A program made the translations under genes and the position numbers. Below are positions 1 through 6,331 of a DNA stretch of 8,423 nucleotides, piece after piece. The stretch's first letter is position 1. Each line of letters begins with the position of its first letter. This DNA comes from an uncultured Eubacteriaceae bacterium. GTDB taxonomy: Bacteria; Bacillota; Clostridia; Eubacteriales; Eubacteriaceae. The stretch lies in contig CANQNI010000063.1 of NCBI GenBank assembly GCA_947625175.1, forward strand, positions 1-8,423, written 5' to 3'. The notes beneath the pieces are model-generated. The model was not told the DNA's origin and did not search any database. It worked only from the letters and a program-made list of their open reading frames with translations.

Positions 1-923
1 TATATAAAAAAGCTGCTGATCTTATCGGTGATACACCTCTTCTTGAATTATCTAATATTGAAGAAGAACTTGAATTGCCGGCTCATCTTTACGCTAAACT
101 TGAATATTTTAATCCAGCCGGTTCTGTTAAAGATAGAATAGCTTTAGCAATGATTGAAGAAGCAGAAAAACAAGGATTATTGAATAAAGATTCAGTAATA
201 ATAGAACCTACTAGTGGTAATACTGGCATTGGCTTAGCTTCAGTTGCTGCCTCAAAAGGTTATAAAACTATTTTAGTAATGCCTGACACAATGTCAGTTG
301 AGCGAAGAAAACTTATGAAAGGTTATGGTGCTGATATAGTTTTAACTGATGGTAAAGAAGGGATGCCTGGAGCTATTAAAAAAGCTAATGAACTGAAAGA
401 TCAAACTCCAAATAGTTTTATTCCAAGCCAGTTTACCAATCCAGAAAATCCTAAAATTCATAGAAATACTACTGGGCCTGAAATCTATGATGATCTAGAT
501 GGTCAAATAGATATTCTTGTTGCTGGTGTTGGAACTGGTGGAACTATTACTGGTATTGGAGAATATCTTAAAGAAAAAAAATCTGATATTAAAATAGTAG
601 CAGTAGAACCTGAATCTTCACCAGTATTATCTAAAGGAGAAAAAGGTCCACATAAAATACAAGGAATTGGTGCAGGTTTTGTTCCTGATGTTCTTAATAC
701 TGAAATCTATGATGAAATAATTCCAGTAAAAGATGAAGATGCCTTTGAAACTGCTCAATTAGTTGGAAAAGAAGAAGGAGTATTAGTAGGTATTTCTTCA
801 GGAGCAGCTTTAAAAGCTGGATTAGATCTTGCTAAAAGAGAGGAAAATAAAGATAAAAATATTGTTATAATCTTTCCAGACACAGGTGAACGATACTTAT
901 CTACTGCCTTGTTTGATGATTAG
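1..923 (+). CDS. cysK: Cysteine synthase A (O-acetylserine sulfhydrylase), 5' end cut by window edge
   Basis: This PLP enzyme makes L-cysteine and acetate from O-acetylserine and sulfide in the cytosol, the last step of sulfur assimilation. The open frame runs from the left edge and already reads [16 protein letters not shown], which is the usual family N terminus, so only a few residues and the start codon lie outside; the Leu codon (TTG) at 75 is internal, not the start. Visible motifs are NPAGSVKDR with the PLP-binding Lys at 129-131, PTSGNTG at 207-227 (cofactor and substrate binding loop), the glycine-rich GTGGTITG phosphate cradle near 531-555, GISSGAA near 790-810, and the C-terminal [11 protein letters not shown] typical of CysK. 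The total of about 306 residues matches the family. A cystathionine beta-synthase-like or O-phosphoserine-using relative is possible, but CysK is the best match. A strong terminator follows, so the Rrf2 gene downstream is probably transcribed separately. Confidence 0.93.
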   Translation, partial: YKKAADLIGDTPLLELSNIEEELELPAHLYAKLEYFNPAGSVKDRIALAMIEEAEKQGLLNKDSVIIEPTSGNTGIGLASVAASKGYKTILVMPDTMSVERRKLMKGYGADIVLTDGKEGMPGAIKKANELKDQTPNSFIPSQFTNPENPKIHRNTTGPEIYDDLDGQIDILVAGVGTGGTITGIGEYLKEKKSDIKIVAVEPESSPVLSKGEKGPHKIQGIGAGFVPDVLNTEIYDEIIPVKDEDAFETAQLVGKEEGVLVGISSGAALKAGLDLAKREENKDKNIVIIFPDTGERYLSTALFDD

Positions 924-930
924 TAAATTT

Positions 931-964
931 GGGTTCAAAGATAATTCTCTTTGAACTCTTTTTT
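931..964 (+). terminator. Rho-independent terminator of cysK
   Basis: An 11-bp stem (931-941 with 948-958, one G-T wobble, core GTTCAAAGA against TCTTTGAAC) encloses a six-base loop and is followed at once by six T. It begins eight bases after the cysK stop codon, which is the classic layout. Confidence 0.9.
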
Positions 965-1045
965 ATAAAAATATTATTGGGTAAAATTCAAATAGATATT
1001 AAATTTAACTTAAAATTAAGAAAAATTCAGAGCTAGATTTTAATT

Positions 1046-1447
1046 ATGTTAATTTCAACCCGAGGTAGATATGCCATAAGAGTGATGCTTGATTTAGCAG
1101 AAAATCAGGAACAAGGATATATCCCATTAAAACAAATAGCAGAAAGACAAGAAATTTCCTTAAAGTATTTAGAAAGAATTATGCCTTCTCTAGTTAAAGA
1201 AGATCTTGTTGAAGGAATTCATGGAAAAAATGGGGGATACCGTTTATCTAGAAATCCTGCAGATTATAAAATAGGGGACATATTAAAAATCACTGAAGGT
1301 GATTTAGTTCCAGTAGCCTGTTTAAAAGATAATCCAAATACTTGTAATAGATCTTCATTTTGTAAAACTTTACCAATGTGGACTGAACTAAATCAAATAG
1401 TAAATAATTATTTCGATCAGAAAACATTACAAGATTTATTAAAATAA
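1046..1447 (+). CDS. Rrf2-family transcriptional regulator, IscR-like with three cysteines
   Basis: This is a small cytosolic DNA-binding regulator of 133 residues. The N terminus MLISTRGRYAIRVMLDLA is the standard Rrf2 opening, which fixes the ATG at 1046 even though no good ribosome binding site precedes it; an in-frame stop lies at 1034-1036. The winged helix spans about residues 1-80, with the recognition region ISLKYLERIM and the wing GKNGGYRLSR. Cys92, Cys100 and Cys106 lie in the loop before the C-terminal helix, where IscR binds its Fe-S cluster (IscR spacing is X5/X5, here X7/X5). Family knowledge therefore points to Fe-S or redox sensing. The cysK neighbour also recalls CymR, the Rrf2-type cysteine regulator of Bacillus, but as far as I recall CymR does not use a Fe-S cluster. 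Likely targets are cysK, Fe-S assembly genes or itself; this is inference. No clear operator was found. Confidence 0.9.
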   Translation: MLISTRGRYAIRVMLDLAENQEQGYIPLKQIAERQEISLKYLERIMPSLVKEDLVEGIHGKNGGYRLSRNPADYKIGDILKITEGDLVPVACLKDNPNTCNRSSFCKTLPMWTELNQIVNNYFDQKTLQDLLK

Positions 1448-1449
1448 TT

Positions 1450-1479
1450 GGATTTTTACTTTCTATGAAAATCCTTTTA
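1450..1479 (+). terminator. Probable terminator of the Rrf2 gene
   Basis: GGATTTT (1450-1456) pairs with AAAATCC (1468-1474), and two further weak pairs close the loop. A short T run (TTTTA) follows. It starts three bases after the stop codon. The stem is AT-rich and the T tract short, so termination may be only partial. Confidence 0.6.
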
Positions 1480-1917
1480 TGATAAAAATCAATAATATAA
1501 ATTTAGATGTAATAATTTGATTAATTAATTATCTCGAAATTCTTCCAATTAATGAGTTATTCTTTTCTCTATTTATTTTAAACAGTTATATCTATGTTGT
1601 TAAAGGATTTAGATCGAAAACTATTTTATGGCATCCATCGGTTTCTTTTTTTATTTTATAGTCCATGCTCCTAAATACTTATTCCACCAACTATTATTGA
1701 TAACAACCATTTACTTCAGTTTCAACTTTTCTTCTATTTTATTAATCCTTCTGATTTCTGTATGAAAGTATTATCCAAACTACCTACTTAAACTTAATTT
1801 ATTAGGAAAACGATAAGAAGTAATTTTGATTTGCTTATATTCTTTTATCTTCAATTAATAAGTTCATTTAATTATTTTCTAAGAATAGTGAAACAAACAA
1901 AATTATTATTTCTTTAA
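1480..1917. other. Gene-free AT-rich stretch
   Basis: About 440 very AT-rich bases lie between the Rrf2 terminator and the macrodomain gene's promoter region. All frames are interrupted by frequent stops. I see no tRNA, rRNA, CRISPR repeat, strong hairpin or insertion-sequence end. Short open stretches on both strands (for example 1594-1674 plus, and a minus-strand run over roughly 1580-1665) have no recognisable motif. The stretch may be the remains of a decayed gene or simple spacer. Confidence 0.6.
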
Positions 1918-1944
1918 TTGAATTAATAAAAATAGTACTATAAA
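1918..1944 (+). promoter_or_regulatory. Weak candidate promoter for the macrodomain/VWA pair
   Basis: TTGAAT (1918-1923) and TATAAA (1939-1944) are separated by 15 bases, shorter than the optimal 17. The -10 matches the sigma-A consensus at five of six positions. The predicted start lies about 25-30 bases ahead of the ATG, leaving room for the good ribosome binding site AAGGAG at 1966-1971. In DNA this AT-rich such matches arise by chance, so this is tentative. Confidence 0.3.
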
Positions 1945-1977
1945 AAAGAACTATGTTTATTAATCAAGGAGCTGTTC

Positions 1978-2961
1978 ATGCCATTTAAAATTGTAGAAGG
2001 CGATATTACTAAACTAGAGACTGATGCTATTGTAAACGCTGCTAATAATACTCTATTAGGAGGTGGTGGAGTCGATGGAGCCATTCATCAGGCAGCTGGA
2101 CCAGATCTATTAAAAGAATGTATTAATTTACATGGATGTGAAACAGGAGATGCTAAAATAACAGATGCCTATAATTTACCTAGTAAAAAGGTTATTCATA
2201 CAGTTGGTCCAATCTGGAGAGGTGGAACCAATAATGAACCTGAATTATTAAAGAGTTGTTATGAGAAATCCCTTAATTTAGCCAAAGAGAATAATCTAGA
2301 ATCTATAGCTTTTCCTCTAATTTCAGCTGGTATTTATGGTTATCCAAAAGATAAAGCCTTAGAAATTGCTTCAGAAACTATTCAAGATTTCATTAAAGAA
2401 AATGATATGGATGTTTATCTGGTAATATATAATCATTCTTCTTTTCATCTCAATAAAAATTTAAAAGAAAATTTAGAAGAGTATATAAAAGAGAATCTTA
2501 ATAAACCGGATTACCTTGAAGCTGCCTCTTTTCAAAGAGAACCAAATCTTCAAGCTGTTAGAAAAAAAATAGAATTCGAAGAATACGAAATTGATGATGA
2601 GCTAAAGAAAAAAATTCAAAATAGGGGAGAGAGTTTCTCAGAAATGCTCTTAAGAAAAATCGATGAATCTGGTTTAACCGATCCTGAATGTTACAAGAAA
2701 GCTAATATTGATCGAAGACTATTTTCTAAAATAAAAAATAATAGTGATTATTCACCATCAAAAGAAACTGTTCTAGCTTTAGCATTAGCACTTGAATTAT
2801 CAATAGATGAAACAAATGAGTTACTAGAGAAAGCTGGATATTCTTTAAAAAGTAATAAACTTTCTGATATTATAATTCGTTATTTTATTGAAAATGATAT
2901 TTTTAATATATTTACCATAAATGAAGCTTTGTTTTATTATGATCAAAAGCTCTTAGCTTAA
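1978..2961 (+). CDS. Macrodomain (YmdB/MacroD-like) protein with C-terminal HTH-like domain
   Basis: Residues 1 to about 170 form a macrodomain close to E. coli YmdB. GDIT is at 8-11, [18 protein letters not shown] at 20-37, HTVGP at 74-78 and SAGIYGYP at 116-123. Asn23 and Asp33 match the residues needed in MacroD-type hydrolases, so it should bind ADP-ribose and may deacylate O-acetyl-ADP-ribose or remove ADP-ribose from acidic side chains. After a charged linker (about 171-215), residues 217-327 form a helical domain beginning [17 protein letters not shown], with a [10 protein letters not shown] segment and a later [16 protein letters not shown] helix. It looks like a Cro/XRE-type HTH, suggesting DNA or RNA binding or protein contact. 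I recall this tail in other bacterial proteins, but its role is unknown to me. AAGGAG at 1966-1971 lies six bases before the ATG. The VWA gene follows after 72 bases without an obvious terminator, so the two are probably cotranscribed. The macrodomain is certain; the tail's role is not. Confidence 0.93.
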   Translation: MPFKIVEGDITKLETDAIVNAANNTLLGGGGVDGAIHQAAGPDLLKECINLHGCETGDAKITDAYNLPSKKVIHTVGPIWRGGTNNEPELLKSCYEKSLNLAKENNLESIAFPLISAGIYGYPKDKALEIASETIQDFIKENDMDVYLVIYNHSSFHLNKNLKENLEEYIKENLNKPDYLEAASFQREPNLQAVRKKIEFEEYEIDDELKKKIQNRGESFSEMLLRKIDESGLTDPECYKKANIDRRLFSKIKNNSDYSPSKETVLALALALELSIDETNELLEKAGYSLKSNKLSDIIIRYFIENDIFNIFTINEALFYYDQKLLA

Positions 2962-3033
2962 TTGTCTCTTTTGAAACGACCAAATAAATTTTGATCTCTT
3001 TAAAATATTATTAAAAAGAATAAAGAGGTTGAA

Positions 3034-3678
3034 ATGAAAAAAGGATTAACCAATGTAATTTTTGTTTTAGATAAAAGCGGTTCAATGTTTGGTTTAGAAA
3101 GTGATACTATAGGTGGCTTCAATTCAATGTTGTCTAAACAAAAGAGAATTTCAGATGAAGCTATTTTATCTTTAATATTATTTAACGATGATATTGAAAT
3201 TGTCTATCAGAATACTCCAATTGATAATGTTAAGGATTTAACAATAAGAGATTATCAAACAGGTGGATGTACTGCTTTACTAGATGCTATTGGAATTACT
3301 ATTTCTAAAATTGAAAATTTTTATCAAAAATTAAGCAAAGAAGAATTACCTGAAAAAACAGTAGTTATTATAATCACAGATGGTTATGAAAATGCTAGTA
3401 GAGAATATTCGTTGAGCCAGATTAAATCATTAGTAGAACGAAAAAAGTTAAAAAATAACTGGGAATTTATCTTTCTTGGAGCTAATATTGATGCAATTAA
3501 TACAGCTGAATCATTTGGAATAAATAGTAATAGAGCTGCTAATTTTCATAATGATTCAAGAGGGATTCAAGCAAATTTTGGAGCTCTTTCAGAAGCTATT
3601 GCATCAACTAGATTTGGAAATTCTATCGATGATTCTTGGAAAGATGAAATAGATAAAGATTTTAAAAATAGAAAATAA
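3034..3678 (+). CDS. Cytosolic von Willebrand factor A (VWA) domain protein
   Basis: The whole 214-residue protein is one VWA domain plus a short charged tail. The metal-binding MIDAS site is complete: DKSGS (Asp13, Ser15, Ser17), Thr80 in TGGCTALLDAI, and Asp116 in IITDG. No signal peptide or membrane helix is present, so it should act in the cytosol, binding a protein partner through a divalent metal. The later part, with FLGANIDAINTAESFGI (147-163) and a RAANFHNDSRGIQANFG block, looks like a conserved extension of this subfamily, which is distinct from classic TerY. The start is supported by AAAGAGG at 3022-3028, five bases upstream. Pairing with the upstream macrodomain-HTH gene suggests a joint role, possibly in stress response, but no partner enzyme or target is visible here. 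Confidence 0.9.
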   Translation: MKKGLTNVIFVLDKSGSMFGLESDTIGGFNSMLSKQKRISDEAILSLILFNDDIEIVYQNTPIDNVKDLTIRDYQTGGCTALLDAIGITISKIENFYQKLSKEELPEKTVVIIITDGYENASREYSLSQIKSLVERKKLKNNWEFIFLGANIDAINTAESFGINSNRAANFHNDSRGIQANFGALSEAIASTRFGNSIDDSWKDEIDKDFKNRK

Positions 3679-3707
3679 AAGAGCGAGGTCATCTCGCTCG
3701 TTATTTT
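3672..3707. terminator. Strong, probably bidirectional terminator between convergent genes
   Basis: A perfect seven-bp GC-rich stem, GAGCGAG (3681-3687) against CTCGCTC (3693-3699), has a five-base loop. AAAATAA on the left and TTATTTT on the right can extend the stem and also provide U-rich tails for either direction. It sits directly after the VWA stop and 22 bases beyond the stop of the convergent GntR gene, so it can end both transcripts. Confidence 0.88.
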
Positions 3708-3729
3708 AAGTAATTTTCAATATTATATT

Positions 3730-4440
3730 CTAATTTAATTGATCTTCTTCAACAAAGTAGGTTCCTTTTATTGATCTGTAAAGACCTTTACTTTGTCTTG
3801 AAGCAACCAGATTATAAACACGTTCATGAGCTTCATAAAGTTCTTTATTTCTGCCAGAATCAATCATATTCTTTACAGAATTTAGACGAATTGAATGAGT
3901 TAAAAGTAAAACCATACTATTAATTTTATTGACTAATTCGTTATGACCCATTCCGGTGATTGTATCATGAAAAGCGTTATCATATTGAAAGACTTGTTCG
4001 TAGTCAGCATTATCTTTAAGTAAAGCACTTTTTAAATCGTCAAGTTTTTCTTTTAATAAATTAATTTCTTCATCAGTACACTTTTGAATAGCTAGACGAA
4101 GAACTCCACTTTCTATCATAGCTCGAAGTTCATTTAGCTCAGTGGTGTTTTGCTGGTTTAAGATAAGGCCATAGATCATAGGATCCATTAAGCTATCTGA
4201 AAAACCTTCACAAACAAAAGTTCCTTCCGAACGTCTGATTTCTAAAACCCCAAGATAAACCAGAATTTTTACAGCTTCCCGAACGGAATTTCGGGCTACT
4301 CCTAATTCTTCAGATAGTTCCATTTCAGTAGGAATCTTATCTCCTGGTTTTAAATCTCCATCTAACATCGCTTTAGTAAGATTGTCTATGATGGTTTGAA
4401 CAACAGAGGATCGGTTAATTTTCTTTAAATAGGAAGGCAT
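3730..4440 (-). CDS. FadR/GntR-family regulator with FCD ligand domain
   Basis: This 236-residue regulator has an N-terminal GntR winged helix (about 11-77), with LKPGDKIPTEMELSEELGVAR, the recognition segment NSVREAVKIL and wing RRSEGTF. An all-helical FCD domain follows (about 98-228). Such proteins usually repress catabolic genes for sugar acids or similar compounds until the substrate binds. FCD metal ligands are normally one Asp and three His; Asp154 and His158 (DNAFH) and His205 are present, but the last expected His, about 22 residues later, appears to be Thr227. It lies just downstream of the transketolase/SDR genes on the same strand and is the likely regulator of that operon. The ATG has only a weak ribosome site nearby; a strong AAAGGAGAG lies 30 bases upstream, where ATT at 4461-4459 is the only in-frame candidate, adding seven residues. 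A promoter and an inverted repeat precede it. Confidence 0.92.
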   Translation of the reverse strand: MPSYLKKINRSSVVQTIIDNLTKAMLDGDLKPGDKIPTEMELSEELGVARNSVREAVKILVYLGVLEIRRSEGTFVCEGFSDSLMDPMIYGLILNQQNTTELNELRAMIESGVLRLAIQKCTDEEINLLKEKLDDLKSALLKDNADYEQVFQYDNAFHDTITGMGHNELVNKINSMVLLLTHSIRLNSVKNMIDSGRNKELYEAHERVYNLVASRQSKGLYRSIKGTYFVEEDQLN

Positions 4441-4469
4441 TTCAATATCACTTTCAAAAATCTAATTTT

Positions 4470-4480
4470 CTCTCCTTTCT
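4470..4480 (-). promoter_or_regulatory. Strong ribosome-binding-like site displaced from the GntR ATG
   Basis: AGAAAGGAGAG reads on the minus strand but ends 29 bases before the chosen ATG. The frame is open back to a TAG at 4464-4462, and the only potential start at normal distance is ATT (4461-4459). A ten-codon out-of-frame peptide starting TTG at 4457 also overlaps the GntR start. It may instead be only the 5' end of the transcript, because the predicted RNA start falls near 4476. Confidence 0.35.
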
Positions 4481-4482
4481 AG

Positions 4483-4511
4483 ATTATACATAGGATGTTC
4501 TAATTTTACAA
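4483..4511 (-). promoter_or_regulatory. Sigma-A-type promoter of the GntR gene
   Basis: On the minus strand, TTGTAA (4511-4506) and a perfect TATAAT (4488-4483) are 17 bases apart, with TG directly before the -10. The predicted transcript starts near 4476, about 36 bases before the ATG. The regulator can therefore be expressed apart from the upstream operon. Confidence 0.65.
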
Positions 4512-4518
4512 ATTAGAA
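4498..4518. promoter_or_regulatory. Candidate operator: perfect 9+9 inverted repeat over the GntR -35
   Basis: The left arm TTCTAATTT (4498-4506) and right arm AAATTAGAA (4510-4518) are perfect inverses around a three-base centre, TAC. The repeat covers the -35 hexamer of the GntR promoter. FadR/GntR dimers commonly bind short inverted repeats in this position, so autoregulation is the simplest reading. The arms are AT-rich but contain a G/C pair in register. Binding is inferred. Confidence 0.55.
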
Positions 4519-4571
4519 ATCATTAATCTGAATACTACAAATAAAAATCATTTTAGTTTTGGTAAATTTTT

Positions 4572-4598
4572 GATTTAATAAAACGTTCTTATTTAATC
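4572..4598. repeat. Imperfect inverted repeat between the SDR and GntR genes
   Basis: Arms of ten bases (4572-4581 and 4589-4598) pair at nine of ten positions around a centre containing AACGTT. It starts 18 bases beyond the SDR stop. No T run follows on either side in the needed orientation, so it is a poor terminator; it could be a second regulator site or an mRNA-end hairpin. Confidence 0.4.
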
Positions 4599-4615
4599 AT
4601 GGTTAACAAAAGAAA

Positions 4616-5374
4616 TTAATCCATGTGAGAACCACCATTAATATCTATTTCTTCCCCTGTTATATAAGAAGCTTCAGGTGAGGCTAGAAAAACTATAGCA
4701 TCAGCAACTTCTTGAGTTTCGCCAGGTCTTCCCATTGGAATTCCTGCTATAACATCTTCTGCCTGTTCTTTAGGTAAGCTTTTCCAAATTTCTGTATTTA
4801 TTAATCCTGGAGCTACACAATTAGTTGTAATTCCATATTCAGACAATTCTCGAGCTAAATTTTTTGAAAAACCTAGAACAGCTGCTTTAGAAGCTGAATA
4901 GTGGGCTCCTCCAAATATTCCTCCGCCTCGTTTTCCCGAGACAGAGGATAAATGGACAATCCGGCCATACTTTTGTTTTTTCATTACTTCAGCTACAGCT
5001 TGAGTGATAAGAAATAATCCAAACATATTAACATTAAAAATTCGTTTCATATCATCTAGGGTCATATCTGCAACTGTAACTTTTTGAGATATTCCAGCAT
5101 TATTAACTAAAACATCAATTCTTCCATATTTATCAACTATTTCATCAACCAGCTCTTTAACACTATCAGGATTGGTTAAGTCAGCCACAAATCCTTCTGC
5201 TTCATAACCTAAATCTTTTAATTCTTGAACGTTTTTATCAATACCTTCCTGATTAATATCTACTATTAGGACTTTTCCACCTTGACGACCAAATGTTTGG
5301 GCTATAGTTCTTCCAATTCCTTTTGGAGATCCTGCTCCTGTTACTAAAACAACCTGATCAGTAAAATCTAACAT
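4616..5374 (-). CDS. Classical short-chain dehydrogenase/reductase (SDR), catabolic operon member
   Basis: This is a cytosolic NAD(P)-dependent oxidoreductase of 252 residues, the usual length. The Rossmann motif TGAGSPKGIG is at 12-21, Asp39 ends strand beta-2 and suggests NAD(H) preference, and NNAG is at 91-94. The active site has Asn116, Ser144 and the YSASK motif (Tyr159, Lys163), and PG at 189-190 and INGG near 245-248 are typical. Two extra residues appear between the catalytic Ser and Tyr. General similarity is to FabG, sorbitol-6-phosphate and other polyol dehydrogenases; placement beside a transketolase and TRAP transporter argues for oxidising or reducing a sugar alcohol, sugar acid or aldehyde rather than fatty acid synthesis. 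The substrate cannot be read from sequence. The ATG has AGAGGT six bases upstream and starts 21 bases after the transketolase C-half stop, so it is cotranscribed. Confidence 0.92.
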   Translation of the reverse strand: MLDFTDQVVLVTGAGSPKGIGRTIAQTFGRQGGKVLIVDINQEGIDKNVQELKDLGYEAEGFVADLTNPDSVKELVDEIVDKYGRIDVLVNNAGISQKVTVADMTLDDMKRIFNVNMFGLFLITQAVAEVMKKQKYGRIVHLSSVSGKRGGGIFGGAHYSASKAAVLGFSKNLARELSEYGITTNCVAPGLINTEIWKSLPKEQAEDVIAGIPMGRPGETQEVADAIVFLASPEASYITGEEIDINGGSHMD

Positions 5375-5395
5375 TTATTTACCTCTATTTTTTAA

Positions 5396-6331
5396 TTAAT
5401 TTTCAAAATTTAGTGCAGTTTCAACAATGTTATCGACTGTAATTCCATTCATTTCTAATAATCGTTCATAAGGAGCAGATTGACCAAATTGATCTTGAAC
5501 TCCAATTCGTTTTAATTTGCCTTTTCCTTCTTCAGCAATAATTTCAGAAACCGCCGAACCTAATCCATTTAAAATATTATGATCTTCTACTGTTATAATT
5601 TTTCCGATATTATTTATAATATCTTTAATGGCTTCTTCATCGATTGGTTTTATTGTGTGCATATCTAAAACACGAGCGGAGAGGCCTTTATTTTTCAGTT
5701 CTTCTGCAGCATCAATAGCTAAATGGACTGTATCACCATTTGCCACAATAGCAATATCAGAACCGTCTTGAATTTGATGTGCTTTACCGATTTCAAACTC
5801 AACATCTTCATTATATATTTGAGGAATTCCATCACGAGTAAATCTTAAATAAATCGGTCCATCAAATTCTGCTGCTTCACGAACTAATTTTCTTGTAGCA
5901 TTATAATCAGCTGGCATGATAACAGTCATATTTGGAAGAGTTCTTAATACTCCCATATCTTCAATACTTTGATGCGAAGCACCATCATTGGCTGGCGTTA
6001 ATCCACCATGAGAGCAGGCGATTTTTACGTTGAGTTCTGGATAACAAATTTCTTGACGAATCATCTCGGCCATTCTTAGGGCTCCAAAAACTGCATAAGT
6101 AACTACGAATGGAATTTTTCCACACGTAGCAAGACCAGCTGCTACCCCTGCTGCATTCTGTTCAGCAATTCCAACATTTAAGTATTGTTCTGGTAATTCA
6201 GCTCTAAATTTATCTGTTCTACAACTTTTTCCTATATCAACATCAACTACTACAATATCTTCATTTTCATGACCTAATTGAGCAATTTCATCTCCGAAAC
6301 CATTTCTAGTTGGAATACTTTCTGCTTTCAT
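5396..6331 (-). CDS. Transketolase, C-terminal subunit (pyrimidine-binding and C-terminal domains)
   Basis: This 311-residue protein is the second half of a transketolase. The pyrimidine-binding domain covers about 1-170, with NVGIAEQN at 52-59 carrying the catalytic Glu57 that activates thiamine diphosphate, SHGGLTPANDGASHQ at 107-121 and PADYNATR at 140-147. The C-terminal transketolase domain follows to the end, with FGQSAPYERLLE at 282-293. It must pair with the N-terminal subunit encoded just upstream to form the active centre. Its ATG overlaps the stop of that gene by ATGA, and AGGAG lies six bases upstream, both signs of translational coupling in fixed ratio. Such split transketolases occur in housekeeping and in dedicated catabolic roles; the SDR and TRAP neighbours suggest the latter. 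1-Deoxyxylulose-5-phosphate synthase is excluded by the split form and context. Confidence 0.93.
   Translation of the reverse strand: MKAESIPTRNGFGDEIAQLGHENEDIVVVDVDIGKSCRTDKFRAELPEQYLNVGIAEQNAAGVAAGLATCGKIPFVVTYAVFGALRMAEMIRQEICYPELNVKIACSHGGLTPANDGASHQSIEDMGVLRTLPNMTVIMPADYNATRKLVREAAEFDGPIYLRFTRDGIPQIYNEDVEFEIGKAHQIQDGSDIAIVANGDTVHLAIDAAEELKNKGLSARVLDMHTIKPIDEEAIKDIINNIGKIITVEDHNILNGLGSAVSEIIAEEGKGKLKRIGVQDQFGQSAPYERLLEMNGITVDNIVETALNFEN

Noticed and set aside
995..1020. TTAAATTTAA palindrome (999-1008) as an Rrf2 operator.
   Set aside because: It is short and purely A/T, expected by chance here, and matches neither the IscR nor the CymR site pattern as I know them.
1594..1674. A 26-codon open frame on the plus strand, and a minus-strand run in the same stretch, considered as transposase remnants.
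   Set aside because: No recognisable motif, no ribosome binding site and frequent stops around them; the composition alone can produce such runs.
2996..3027. CTCTTT and AAAGAG could pair and hide the VWA ribosome binding site.
   Set aside because: Only six pairs across a 20-base AT-rich loop; too weak to call a regulatory hairpin.
4519..4615. A Rho-independent terminator after the SDR gene.
   Set aside because: The hairpins seen are AT-only or mismatched, and are followed by A-rich rather than T-rich sequence on the minus strand.
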